Source: Vandiemenella viatica
Lineage: Eukaryota > Arthropoda > Insecta > Orthoptera > Morabidae
Reading direction: 5' to 3'
NCBI GenBank assembly: GCA_031002005.1
Contig: CM061914.1
Span: 195,690,685 to 195,754,684, forward strand
DNA: 64,000 bases
The number at the start of each line of letters is the position of its first letter. Position 1 is the first letter of the stretch. The translations under genes and the position numbers were made by a program. The notes beneath the pieces were generated by a model that made no database searches, was not told the origin of the DNA, and was given only the letters and a program-made list of their open reading frames with translations. Positions 33,116-43,456 of the stretch are shown here, one piece after another.

Positions 33116-33586
33116 TTAGATGAAGTGGTTAAAACAAAGTGGAAGAGAACAATGTGCACTCCTCACTAAAGCCACGTTATCACATTCCAAATCACTTTCG
33201 CATTCACGGAGTCTAATATCAAAAGACACACTAATTACATTTTCAAATGATGATGTTGCTATGGCAATGTCATAACCTGGCTTTCGCCAAGCATATTGCA
33301 ACATAGGCTTATACGTAGGTGCAGCAAATTGATTGTAAATAACACAGTTAAGTTTCATGATAAAATAACGATCATGTATCTTCACTTGTGCTTTGGCACA
33401 TTGTAGTCTTACAAAATCAGCAATTCTTCTGATATAGAGCTTATAATGCCGAAAGAAGTAAACATCAAGGGGTTGGCAATATTTTGTTGTTTTACGTGGC
33501 AATATCTTCAGCATAACATATTTGTTTGGAAAACTTGCATCTAGAAGGGTACAATCTATATGATCTGACCAGGAATCACACAACAA
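33116..33586 (-). pseudogene. DDE-type transposase C-terminal fragment
   Basis: 156 codons on the minus strand. LCDSWSDHID could carry the second catalytic Asp. LKILPRKTTKYCQPLDVYFF followed by RHYKLYIRRI has the P-x-x-T-T-x-x-x-Q-P-L-D pattern preceding the third acidic residue in pogo/Tigger-like and related DDE endonucleases. The remainder (KIHDRYFIMKLNCVIYNQFA, PMLQYAWRKPGYD) looks like the helical tail. No terminal repeats found, and no N-terminal part. Assignment to a superfamily is tentative. Confidence 0.5.
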
Positions 33587-33684
33587 TAAGCTCTTTGCAT
33601 TGCTCTTTTAATGGCGATAGCAGACAAGAGCGGAGCTCTGCTTGGAAATGACACACACCACTGTTTTGTTTATGATTGGTTGTT

Positions 33685-33924
33685 TTTTTTTTCAACTGCT
33701 TAACGTCTCCTATAACAACTAGGTCTTTAGAGACGGGAAAGGATGGGGGGCAAGGAATGGGAAGGAATTCGGCCATGGCCTTTTGAAGGAAGCATCCCGG
33801 CATTCACCTGGAGTGATTTGGGGAAACCATGGAAAACCCAAATCTGGATGCCCGGACGGGGATTCGAACCGCCGTCCTCCCGAATGCGAGGCCAGAACGC
33901 TAGCCGTTACACCACCGCGCTCGG
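33685..33924 (-). mobile_element. SINE family 1, subfamily I, full length
   Basis: Complete minus-strand copy from CTCGG at 33924 to a tail at 33685, with B box reversed as GGATTCGAACC. Flanked by 12-bp duplications TGATTGGTTGTT / TGATCGGTTGTT (33673-33684, 33925-33936; one mismatch). Confidence 0.92.
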
Positions 33925-34082
33925 TGATCGGTTGTTATTCTAAAAATGTCTTTGTGTGGTTACGAGCGTTCAAGGTGATTGGTATCCCTCATTGTCAGTG
34001 AAATAGGTTCGTTGGACTGACCAACTTGTGCACAGTTCCCATCTCCAAACTCACTGATCAGAAACAAGATTTGGATATTACG

Positions 34083-34468
34083 GCATCTTATCTCTCGAAT
34101 CTTATCCCTCCTGTCATTGCGACCTAAATAGGTTGGCGGAAGAAGTATTTCGTTGCACTCGTAAATTAGAGATTTTCGCATATTCTCCAACAAATTTAAA
34201 CGAAAACGACGTCGTCTGTCCGCCAAACAATCCCAGCCCAACCCACGAATCAGCTCTGTGACACTAAAATAAGGACTGTAACTAGCAGTCACGAATCGAG
34301 CGGCTCTCCTCTGTACTTTCTCTAACGTGTCAATCAATCCCTTGCGATACAGATCCAAAACTCCATAACAATAATGCTAATGCGGAATCGCTAGTATTTT
34401 GTACGCTATTTCCTTTGTATGAGCATTACAACTTCTCAAAATACGACCTATAAAACGTATTTTAGAAT
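34083..34468 (-). mobile_element. LINE family A fragment (copy A4)
   Basis: C-terminal RT: YRKGLIDTLEKVQRRAARFV, TASYSPYFSVTELIRGLGWD, LADRRRRFRLNLLENM, LLPPTYLGRNDRRDKIREIR. Both ends are lost; at its high-coordinate end it abuts mariner copy B. Closest to copies A5 and A6 (LLENM type) rather than A2/A3 (LLVNM type), so at least two subfamilies exist. Confidence 0.85.
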
Positions 34469-34975
34469 TTATAATAATGAAATTGGTGACACTGCGAGTG
34501 ATCTGGCAACTCTGTGTCTGCCGGTCTGTGCTAGACCTGTTTCTTCATCCCTTCCTACACTTTCAGTCCGAGTTTCAACTCCGTTCAGCCAACACATTAT
34601 TTTTGGCAGCGCCATCAGTGAAGTTGTGTTTTTGTTGTGTGTTAATAAAATGGAGTATCGGAATTTAGAGAGACTTTGTGCAATCAGGTTTTGTGTTAAA
34701 CTTGGGAATCCGCGAGTGTGACCTTTGAAAACTTTGAACAGCGCTATGAGGAACATTGCTTATCGAGGACACAAGTTTTCCACTGGCATAAATCACTTCT
34801 GGAGAGCTCAGAAACGCTGAACATCAACCTCACTGAGGAAGACCTTCAACTTCAAAAACTGACGAAAACGTTGAGCGTGTGAGGTCTCTTGTGAGATCAG
34901 ACCGTCGTTTAACAATAAGGATGATGAATGAACAGTTAAACTTACAAAGGTGTCCTTGATAGGCTGAGGAAGAGA

Positions 34976-35317
34976 GTGATTCGTGTGAGACCAGACACTG
35001 CAGACAAGTGGATGCTTCATCATGACAATGCACCGTGTCACACGGCTTGTTCCATCAGTGAATTTTTAACCTCAAAAAGTATTTCTATTGTTCCTCAATC
35101 TCCATATTCACCTGATTTAAGTCTTTGTGACTTTTTCATTTTCCCTCAATTGAAACATTTCTCAAAAGGACGTCATTTTGGAACTCTGGAGAACATTGAA
35201 AAGACTGTGACCGACCAGTTAACAGCCCTACCAGTTGAAGCCTACCAGCGCTGCTACCAAGAGTGGAAACAACGACTCCGCCGGTGTATAGCTGCCCAAG
35301 GGAACTGCAAGGGGTGA
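34976..35317 (+). pseudogene. mariner transposase, C-terminal DD34D part
   Basis: 113 codons ending at the nested element. HHDNAPCHTA contains the second Asp and SPDLSLCDFFIFPQLKHF the third, with 34 residues between them, so the DD34D spacing is intact. Then GRHFGTLENIEKTVTDQLTA, QRCYQEWKQRLRRCIAAQGN. The first catalytic Asp region and most of the N-terminal half are deleted or out of frame, so no active transposase can be made. The last three codons come from the nested mariner's end. Confidence 0.85.
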
Positions 35318-35982
35318 TCAAATCAAAAGGTACGAAACGACACGGTGGGTACAAATGTAGACTTTATTCAAAATATACACCACAGGCCTGAGCACAACGG
35401 CCCCACTGATGAACAAGCAGCAGGATTCCTTGTTCCCAGAATTCCTGTGGCCGTGACGAGACCCAGTCCTTCACAGCGTCCTTGAGTACGTCGTCCGAGT
35501 TGAAGCGCTTCGCTTTCAGGTGTTTCTTCAGTGGACCAAACACATGGAAATCGCAGGGCGACATGTCCGGACTGTAGGGCGGATGGTCCAACGTCTCCCA
35601 CTTGAACTTGACCAGTTCCACGTGTGTGACTCTGGAGACGTGTGGACGCGCGTTATCATGGAGCAGAACCACACCCTCCCTGAGCAGCCCCGGTCTTTTG
35701 TTCTGGATGGACCCGCGTAGGCGTCGGAGTGTCTCACAGTACACATCCCCCACCTGTACGCCATCCTGTCCTCATACGGACTGCCGCCTCATTTGGACGC
35801 CGCTTTTGATAAGAGCCTCTGCTCTCTACTGCGCATGCGGGCGCCCGCGCATGCTCCGATCCCAGTCAGAGACTCCAATCGCATCCCGAGATGTCTCGCT
35901 ACGTTCTCCAATGGCGGAATATGCAAATATTTAACTGTTACGTTTTTACGTCGTTTCGTACCTTTTCATTTGATCACCCCTT
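35309..35982 (-). mobile_element. Nested mariner (copy C), internally deleted
   Basis: 674 bp with inverted ends beginning AAGGGGTGATCAAAT then AAAAGGTACGAAACGAC (about 31 bp, one mismatch). It sits inside mariner B: host sequence on the left ends GGGAACTGC and resumes on the right as GTACTTTGAACGGG. The usual TA duplication is not clear (CA or GC left, TA right). A minus-strand frame at 35364-35753 gives the catalytic C-terminus; about half of a full mariner is missing. Confidence 0.88.
35364..35753 (-). pseudogene. mariner transposase C-terminal half (copy C)
   Basis: 129 codons: MGDVYCETLRRLRGSIQNKR, LLREGVVLLHDNARPHVSRV (second Asp), ETLDHPPYSPDMSPCDFHVF (third Asp, 34 residues after the second), GPLKKHLKAKRFNSDDVLKD, then a tail to VYFE. 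Frame fully open and DD34D spacing correct. The helix-turn-helix N-terminus and first Asp are absent, removed by the internal deletion that joins this part to the 5' UTR. Confidence 0.87.
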
Positions 35983-36069
35983 GTACTTTGAACGGGATAA
36001 TACTGTTGTTTGAAAAAAATCTTTGGTAAGTAAAAAGTCAGTCTCATTACTTTTCTGACACACCTCGTA

Positions 36070-38339
36070 GCGTTTGCTCACATCACGCCGTGTGGAATCC
36101 GCGAATGTATTTTTATTTGTAACTGAACCATTAAGTATTTTGCAATAAACATGGACTGGTAGCGGCTTTAGTAATTGATTCCACTAGACCATAAGAAACA
36201 TGTGTGATTCTCCGACCCTACGCAGCCCAAATTTAGCTGTAAGTTAGCAGAAGAAGAACTGAAGATACAAGAAAAGAAGTGAAGCTTCTCAAGTCGTTAG
36301 AAAATATTAAGAAAGCGAGTTTAATCAGAGTACAGCACGCTCACCACATCCATCCAACAAATAGGGACAAATAGTCTGACACTACAAAATATTACATTAC
36401 TGTTACATACCTACTGGAGGCCTAAATAGAGCTACGTGGTTTATGGACGCTCCCTAAGGCTCGAAGCATTTAATTTTTTATAATAATTTAAGTTCCTTTC
36501 ATGAACGCCATGTTGCTAACGTCATTACTTGAAGCAGATGTAAGTAGTTTCACAAGTATCACGACAACGCAGCGCCACAAAGAGTTGGGAATTCTATAAC
36601 TAATTTTGTCTGTTGTTATTGGCGCCATAAACTGAACTGAGACACTGCCGACTGTGATAATGTCTTGCTCCGGCTGTCGTACCAAGCCACTACAGTCCAG
36701 TTACCTCAAAACAAGCTGCTCAGTAACAATGCACCGACATTGCTGAAAGGAAATCTACACACTTTCACGCATTTCGTGCGTTGGGGTTTTATCTTCGAAT
36801 TTAGTGCAGTGTATTTCCGACAGTGGAATGTGTTTTGTGGGTTTTGTAGTTGTTGAACTGATAAAAAAATAACCGAGAAAAGAGCAGGGTAACAATTGAA
36901 GCAGGAAAAATAACAGCGGCACATACAGGAAAAGAACAAATAAATATGCAAAAATATCGAACAATATTTGTTAAGTAAGATGCAGAAGATTAGCATAAAC
37001 AATCTCGAAGTAAATATGTACTTATAATTACCCCAAACATGACTTTTTATTACCAGCAGGCTCACATTTCACAAAATATTTGTCTGAAAGAAAAGAAACA
37101 AAAAAAATTCTCCGAACGAAACGGAGTACAATTTTGGAAGTACATTTCCCTCTGATTTGTCTATGGGGGTACGGTAAAATGTTTTTTTTATTTTTTTATT
37201 TTTTTATTTTTAGATATTGGTCTACTTCTGTATTTTGTAATTAATGAAACACATCTTGCTGTGAAGTCAAAGTTGTATAAATTACAATGTCATATATTGC
37301 ATATATATATAATATGAAAATCTCAAATAGTTTTCCACATATTTTATCCGAAACAAATTTTGCTAGACTTGCCTAATACATGCCATCATGTTGAGATTTT
37401 TCCAAATTTTTAATTGATTGAGACTTTACTTATTTCTTCTTTGGGGGGCGAGGTTAGCCTTTTTTTTTGGTATCTGTTTTGCAGTTTGCTGACTCAAAGA
37501 TGGCTGTGCGATAGGGATTGAGAGACATTACTTTGACGCCGTTTGTTTTTGATGGTGCTGATATTGCTGATGAATGTTTACCGGCAGCAGCCATTAATCT
37601 GTAAGACGGTATTGATCGCCTCTGCTGAACGTTTCTGTCGCTGAGTCTGCCACCTCGCTCGGCGTCTGAAATGTTGTGATTTGCAGCCCCTGTGTGCGTG
37701 ACCAGGCGAATTTCTCGCACGGCCGGCAGGTTTAATGTCGGCACGGAGTAGCCGGCGGAGGGAATTTATAAACAAGATACCGCCCACCTGTTGCTTCTCC
37801 TAGCTTCGTAAAGTCACCTACAGATCTGAACGCGTATTCACAATGCAGCGCTCTCTGACGTCGGTTTTCTGTCACGTTCCCACCCCTCCTTCTAATTACT
37901 TTCCGGCTAATTATTTATTATCGGACCTCTTTGCCGAAGATTGACTGCATTCATTCCATCATTTAATCCAGGTAAAGGAGGTGGAACAATTACAAAGAAA
38001 AATAAAAGTTAGTTAGACGCACCACACTGATTTGAGTTATATTCTGATAAATTGTACACTCTGACACACTATAGGTTTTCTGTTCAAACACATATATTGA
38101 ATCAAGTAATCAACGTCTTGATAACACAATTACAACTTCCTTCTTCATATACTTAATTTACTTTACAAACTGTGAGCGAGAGTGATGTATGGCAGATACA
38201 CAGAGAGAGAGAGAAACAGAACATGATTATGGGCTTACATCATGAACCCGCGGGGAGCGACATCACGAACTACCACCGCGTAGCACTGGACAAAACTGGT
38301 CAAGACTGAAAGACTCTGGTCCCATTGTGAGGCCTTATA
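36070..38339. other. No recognisable gene; MITE-G end fragment at 36415-36455
   Basis: GAGCTACGTGGTTTATGGAC at about 36429 matches a MITE-G end. The minus-strand frame 37454-37744 (96 codons, basic, MPTLNLPAVREIRLVTHTGA) has no recognisable domain. Otherwise AT-rich with T-runs near 37180. Confidence 0.45.
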
Positions 38340-38912
38340 CAGGGTGTTACAAAAAGGTACGGCCAAACTTTCAGGAAACATTCCTCACACACAAAAAAAG
38401 AAAATATGTTATGTGGACATGTGTCCGGAAACGCTTACTTTCCATGTTAGAGCTCATTTCATTACTTCTCTTGAAATCACATTAAACATGGAATGGAAAC
38501 ACACAGCAACAGAACGTACCAGCGTGACTTCAAACACTTTGTTACAGGAAATGTTTAAAATGTCCTCCGTTAGCGAGGATACATGCATCCACCCTCCGTT
38601 GCATGGAATCCCTGATGCGCTGATGCAGCCCTGGAGAATGGCGTATTGTATCACAGCCGTCCACAATACGAGCACGAAGAGTCTCTACATTTGGTACCGG
38701 GGTTGCGTAGACAAGGGCTTTCAAATGCCCCCATAAATGGAAGTCAAGAGGGTTGAGGTCAGGAGAACGTGGGGGCCATGGAAACGAAACTAAAATGAGC
38801 TCTAACATGGAAAGTAAGCGTTTCTGGACACATGTCCACATAACATATTTTCTTTGTTTGTGTGTGAGGAATGTTTCCTGAAAGTTTGGCTGTACCTTTT
38901 TGTAACACCCTG
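38340..38912 (-). mobile_element. Internally deleted Tc1/mariner-type element with about 120-bp TIRs
   Basis: 573 bp flanked by TA (38338-38339, 38913-38914). Ends CAGGGTGTTACAAAAAGGTA on both sides; the inverted similarity continues about 120 bp through AACTTTCAGGAAACATTCCT, GTTATGTGGACATGTGTCC and TTACTTTCCATGTTAGAGCT. The minus-strand frame 38542-38841 encodes only the transposase C-terminal region: FPWPPRSPDLNPLDFHLWGH, LKALVYATPVPNVETLRARI, RIRDSMQRRVDACILANGGH. This is the same architecture as the 29.2 kb element. Confidence 0.9.
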
Positions 38913-38914
38913 TA

Positions 38915-40392
38915 TAATAACCACCTAACGGAATTCGGGTGGGCTGATCTTCTTCTGGAGGGGAGTACTATCAACATTGGATTCTTACTTTCCCGTTGGC
39001 GGGAGGACCAACTCTGCCAAATGGGAGGGAACACAGAGTTCCACCGATACTACCCCACCCCAGAGGTAACTTTTGTGTTTGTGGGGTGGCTACTGTACCA
39101 GCCTATCCCCGCCAAACTCTGGGCCGATGCAGGGTGCTCGAACTTCTCCAGCATGGCTTAGCCGTCATGACAGTAATCTGTAGCCACTTGAAATCTTAGA
39201 ATAAAAAATCTTTCCGCCTCACTCTCGCTCCCTAATTGGAATTACTTACTCCTATCCTTATTCTAATTAAATACTACTTCTTAAAGTTCCTAAATATAGC
39301 TTCAAATGTCTTATGACGTCACAACTTGCAGAGGAATCCCGCCCAATGACGAGCTCCTGTCTTCTGGTGACAGCGCCATCTTAACAGTCACTCAGGCTTC
39401 TGCATTCATTACACTAACTCTCTCTGAACAACGGCGAAAACTGATGGCAGCTTTATTTCAGTTTGGTCTTCTCTTCTTTCTTCAGAATGAGCATCAGATT
39501 CTTGGGTAGTAATAACTTAAGCTGCTCGTGCTCTGCTAGAGGTACACCTTAGGCCAGGTTTAAGCCTGCAAGGCAGGTCAAAAAAGAAGACAAAATAAAC
39601 TGACACCAGAAACTTTTGGGCAGACAGAAAGTAACAATACAGTGCACAGCAAATAGAGATCTAAACTAAATAATAAATTTGTTTTTAAACGAAATTTACT
39701 AAAAAAATCGCACACTAACATACTGCGCGAGAAGCACAGCTTAAGCAACCGATGTAATATTACAGACTAACACACGCATCCGTCCATCTGTCACCTCAAA
39801 ATTTCCTGACTAAAACTGTTATTCATACCGAAAAAAAAAAAATGTCCTGTGTCCTTGCTTCTGATACAAAGTATTACCTTGTCAAATTGTATCAATATCG
39901 GGATAGCCGTTTAGTCGTCAAAACGTAACAAAAAGACTGAGACTTACTTCCGCAATTATAATATTATTGGTGCAGATCACACACAGACCGACTGCGACAG
40001 AAACAAAGCTTGAGGGATCAATATAGCGTAAAATAGTGTACACCTACAGCACTGTTAGAGCACCTACGATTTGCCACGCATTGCCACCCTATTAGATAGT
40101 TCGTGGTTTAATTAATATTAATAAATAACCAGTCCACCATACGAGTACAATTCACGCTTTTAGTTTCAAAGAAAACACGACGTCAAAGATAATGGTTACA
40201 TGAATGCATACAATCCAGATATTGCATACAACACTCCTTCCACAGACAATACAGTCCTTCGCCGTCGTATGTTGAGTCTGTATAAACTACTTCTCTGTCT
40301 TGGATGTTCGTTTTATATAAGCTACATCGAAATTTCTAGAACACTTCAAAAGATTCCGACAGATATTTCTCGAACATTAACAATATCTTAAA
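38915..40392. other. No recognisable gene
   Basis: Short frames at 38871-39161 and 38996-39199 are not recognisable. A repeat shared with 48.95-49.14 kb occupies 39750-39985. The rest is AT-rich. Confidence 0.4.
39750..39985 (-). repeat. Dispersed repeat shared with 48.95-49.14 kb
   Basis: GTCAAAACGTAACAAAAAGA, CTGAGACTTACTTC and AAAATTTCCTGACTAAAACT on the plus strand are matched in reverse order by TTTTGTTACGTTTTGACGAC and neighbouring sequence at 48.99 kb. No coding content. Confidence 0.55.
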
Positions 40393-40394
40393 TA

Positions 40395-41084
40395 CGAGGC
40401 GCGTCCAGAAAGTAAGTTCCGTTTCAATTTATCTCCGCTGCAGCGCTGCGATTGCAGTTCCGCACATGCGCTGTAGACGATGTGTATCAAGGGGAAGAAC
40501 GTCCGCCATTTGGAGATCGCTGTCAGTTACGTACGCTTTGTTGTGCTTGTTTGAAATGTCGGCGTTGATTGAAAATCCCGCCGCCTGTGAAATCAGGTCT
40601 GTGATTCGGTTTCAGAATGCGAGGAAAGTGAAACCAAGTGAAATTTATCGGCAAATTTGCGATGTTTACGGACCAAATGCGATGAGTGATTCGATGGTGA
40701 GAAGATGGGTCCGACAGTTCAATGGCGGGCGTAGTGATGTGCACGATGTAGAACTAAGTGGGCGTCCACCTTTGGTTACAGAAGAACTGGCAAGACTTTC
40801 ATCTGTTCTTACATCTCAAGTCTTTCCTTGCCGGTCATCACTTCACCAATGACGACGAGCTGAAAGAAACTGTTTCCAACTGGTTGAAGACACAGGCGGC
40901 AGATTTCTATGAAGAAGGTATACAAAACCTGGTGCCACGCTATGAAAAATGCCTGCAAAATTTCGGCAGTTATGTGGAAAAGTAGTTTAAGAGTTGTAGA
41001 ATTTTGTGCAATAAAAATTTCTTCTGTATCTGTGTACAATTTCATTTTATTACCAAACGGAACTTACTTTCTGGACGCGCCTCG
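40395..41084 (+). mobile_element. Deleted mariner (copy D) with identical 30-bp TIRs
   Basis: 690 bp with TA on both sides (40393-40394, 41085-41086). The first 30 bp (40395-40424, CGAGGCGCGTCCAGAAAGTA, then AGTTCCGTTT) are exactly repeated in reverse at 41055-41084. Transposase from ATG 40556: RFQNARKVKPSEIYRQICDV, SDSMVRRWVRQFNGGRSDVH, LSGRPPLVTEELARL. Then, after a junction near 40790 and in another frame, the C-terminus HLKSFLAGHHFTNDDELKET, SNWLKTQAADFYEEGIQNLV, RYEKCLQNFGSYVEK to a stop at 40985. The whole catalytic core is missing. Confidence 0.92.
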
Positions 41085-41207
41085 TAATTGAAACATATTA
41101 AAAACAATCAGAATTAATAAATAATCATTTACAATCATTACAAAATGGACAGAAATGGAAATTAAAGATACTTAAACACAAAATTATTCACATAAATCAT
41201 TTTAAAC

Positions 41208-41461
41208 TGCAGCAAATTGTCCTTTAGACATCGTAACTTGCCTTAATACTTGGAATTACAAACATTTAAGCAATTCTCTTGTATAATTCTGTCCTTAAAC
41301 ACATTAAATGGTATTTAAATAATTTCTTTACACTGATTTACAGTTAATTGCAAAACAAACCTACCAGATCATGTTAAACCAAACTCCAGCTTACTATAAG
41401 TGCGTCATACAATACCGTTCCATTTAAGTTTAGGTGTGAGGGCTGTTACAACCCCCAAACT
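41208..41461 (-). repeat. Repeat shared with 2.68-2.96 kb
   Basis: Runs from GCAAATTGTCCTTTAGACAT to GTGTGAGGGCTGTTA, aligning in the same orientation with the stretch upstream of LINE A1 ORF1. It abuts a family 2 SINE. It may be a LINE 5' UTR fragment or a separate repeat. Confidence 0.45.
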
Positions 41462-41640
41462 TGTGGGATCTACAGTTTAACATGAAATACGAATAACTGA
41501 CCTTCCAGGCGTCACTCATACGATCAAAAACAATTCTTAGAAATCTTAGCTTCGAGCGGGATTTGAAGCGGAGACCACGCTCGAAATATGGGTAACTAAG
41601 CGAATTAACCACTGAGCTACCAGACCGCTATGTGGGAAAT
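41462..41640 (-). mobile_element. tRNA-derived SINE (family 2)
   Basis: Minus strand, starting at AGCGGTCTGGTAGCTCAGTG (A-box region) followed by TTAATTCGCTTAGTTACC, a weak B box (GCTTCAAATCCCGC) and a body CTAAGATTTCTAAGAATTG to TTAAACTGTAGAT. The copy at 48525-48840 aligns along its length once the SINE inside that copy is removed. Confidence 0.75.
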
Positions 41641-42159
41641 TACTACAGAGACTTTCATATCGTGTGCGTCTGTCTATCACCGTTCAGTAATTTTTCAAAT
41701 GCCATGACTATATGTATTATTTATGCAGATAAAAAGTACCCTATGTCTTTCCCAATGGCAAATAGCACCTCCTTGTCAAATTTCATCACGATCGCGTTAG
41801 CCGCTTAGCCCTGGAAAGGTAACAAACACGCAGAGAGAGAGAGAGAGAGAGTGTTTCTTTGGCATTTACCACATAATATTGGTATAGATTATTGTTTTCC
41901 GGTTGCGTTGATCAGTGAGCTCAGTGTCCCCACGCCGTCGGCGCCACCTGCGCGCTCGCCAGCCAGGCAGCGCCTCTAGCGGCCAGACTGAGTACCACCA
42001 CCGACACGGCGCACTCAATCTGCCCCGACAGTGATTATGTCCTCGGCTGAGGCGTCACATTACAGCCATAGCGAGCCCTAACCAGCACTAACTCGCTTAT
42101 CCGACACGCAATAAAGCCCTAACGGACCGTTTAAGCACTCTGAAACTACGAGCGGCGCC
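41641..42159. other. No recognisable gene; (GA)n at 41832-41852
   Basis: Microsatellite of about ten GA units, then a GC-rich stretch (41900-42150) without a recognised feature. Confidence 0.45.
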
Positions 42160-42290
42160 CAAAAATAACGGCGGAGCTTGTGTAGTACGCGTTTCTGCCG
42201 CTAGGCGTTTACAGCGCAACTCATTGCCACTTCAGTGCCGCTTGTGTTGTCGATCTGGCATGTTCTGTTAGTCAGCAGTGATTTTCGATT
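42160..42290 (+). mobile_element. mariner 5' untranslated fragment
   Basis: GGAGCTTGTGTAGTACGCGT, TTCTGCCGCTAGGCGTTTA, GCGCAACTCATTGCCACTTC and GTGTTGTCGATCTGGC match the sequence upstream of the mariner transposase at 55.72-55.83 kb. It stops where a minus-strand LINE fragment begins. Confidence 0.65.
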
Positions 42291-42480
42291 TTTTATCTTT
42301 ACCCCATACCATGACTTCACTTTATTAATTTTCATATCGTACTCATTCCTCCATTCTTTCCAAAATTTTCTTAAGATGCTCTTCACTTTTTGTTACTATC
42401 ACAGTCATCTGCGAATCGAATCATATTAACTAGTTTTCCCTGTATCTTTATCCCAGCATCAATTTCGTCTCTGATCTTGT
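42291..42480 (-). mobile_element. LINE reverse-transcriptase fragment with FADD
   Basis: Minus strand AGIKIQGKLVNMIRFADDC followed, in another frame, by ILRKFWKEWRNEYDMKINKV and then WYGVKIKN. It resembles family C (ISVQGEKISMLRFTNDIVKI at 47 kb), but its catalytic FADD is intact. Only about 190 bp remain. Confidence 0.65.
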
Positions 42481-42502
42481 CCTACTACAGTGGTGATAAT
42501 TT

Positions 42503-42760
42503 TTGATGGATGAGCTACTAAGAGCACTAAAACACATTAACCACTCAACATTCGCAGAACACATACTGCAGCATAACCACCAGGGCACAAACATACAAAC
42601 AGACATGAAAATACTAACCATAAATAATAGCAAACCACAAGTACTAACATTTCAGGAACACTACCACATCCACAAATCACTGGCAGAAGGAAAGAACATA
42701 ATAAATGAATACACGAACCAGACGGATCCAACACTATACACAGTACTTAAAAGGAAATAA
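42503..42760 (+). pseudogene. Penelope-like element, C-terminal (GIY-YIG domain) remnant
   Basis: 85 codons to a stop: LLRALKHINHSTFAEHILQH, NHQGTNIQTDMKILTINNSK, LTFQEHYHIHKSLAEGKNII, NEYTNQTDPTLYTVLKRK. The order (S-x-F-A-E-H, H-N-H, then E-x-Y-I-H-K-like and N-x-x-T-x-x-x-x-P-L) fits the tail of the GIY-YIG endonuclease domain of Penelope-like retroelements. The GIY-YIG core and the reverse transcriptase are missing, so this is a 5'-truncated relic. A hammerhead-like motif lies 0.67 kb downstream on the same strand. Confidence 0.6.
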
Positions 42761-43034
42761 GTAACACAACGGTCTACCACAAAAAGACACAGCCAATGAC
42801 AATAATAATACACCAAACTGAGCACAAACATGTATTCAAAAGCCCGCAAACCACAGAAAAAAAGAGAAAACAAATGATAAACAAACCTGCCGCCTAGCGA
42901 TATACATCAAACAGTAACCAAATATCAGCCACCAGTGCTGTGAAATTGTTCATAAAGATGAAACAGATACTTGTTATACAAACTGCTACTACAGACACAA
43001 CTGATGCCGAACTACTGTGCAATTACAAGCAAAT

Positions 43035-43310
43035 GTGAACAATTTATTTATTTATCTTATTGACACAGCACATAATCAATAATACTATTATGTACAATAA
43101 TACAATTGTTTCACACTAATAAAAAATTTAACATTAAATTATAGTTAAAATTCAAAGTCGAGATAGTGCAGCCAATGTAACGCTCCATTTGAAATGTCTA
43201 TGAAGTCCCCTCAAGGCTGGAAGTGTGCGGTCAAAGCTCACTTGACGGATGGTTTGTTTTTCCTCACAGCAATCACAATTCGGTGAATCTCTCATTAATT
43301 ATATTATATT
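43035..43310 (-). mobile_element. Jockey-like LINE 3' relic
   Basis: Minus strand PNCDCCEEKQTIR, then VSFDRTLPALRGLHRHFKWS, resembling the zinc-knuckle-like C-D-C-G-x-x-x-Q-T-I-x-H end of the JB family (compare 60.5 kb). The low-coordinate end is an (AAAT)n-like tail when read on the minus strand. Confidence 0.45.
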
Positions 43311-43426
43311 ATGTGAACAATGAATAATGTAAGTAAGCTTACATCTATTTATACCATAATTTCCATGTGTAAACTGTAACATAGGACAAATTAGTTACAC
43401 GTATAAACACCCAACAGACAGAACCG

Positions 43427-43456
43427 CTGAAGATGCTTCAGAGAATGTAGCGAAAC
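43427..43456 (+). ncRNA. Hammerhead-ribozyme-like motif (family HH-1)
   Basis: CTGAAGA (43427-43433), extra U, helix GCTTC/GTAGC with one mismatch and loop AGAGAAT, then GAAACGCGTT, which has a GUU cleavage triplet after a 2-bp AC/GU stem III. Flanking stem I pairing is not seen. Same strand as the Penelope-like remnant upstream. Confidence 0.45.

Larger units (their letters stand above)
34481..36067 (+). mobile_element. mariner (copy B), 5' end missing, split by a second mariner
   Basis: Same family as copy A. It starts about 27 bp inside the expected left end (GGTGACACTGCGAGTGATCT) and ends with a mariner terminus (reversed CGAGGTGTGTCAGAAAAGTA) at 36067, followed by TA. The N-terminal transposase at 34651 (MEYRNLERLCAIRFCVKLGN) soon goes out of frame; the C-terminal catalytic part is 34976-35317. 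A different mariner (35309-35982) is inserted just after the coding region, and the 3' UTR resumes at 35983 (TTGAACGGGATAATAC). Confidence 0.85.

Noticed and set aside
37454..37744. 96-codon basic minus-strand frame as a host exon
   Set aside because: No splice-site pair, domain or neighbouring exon could be supported.
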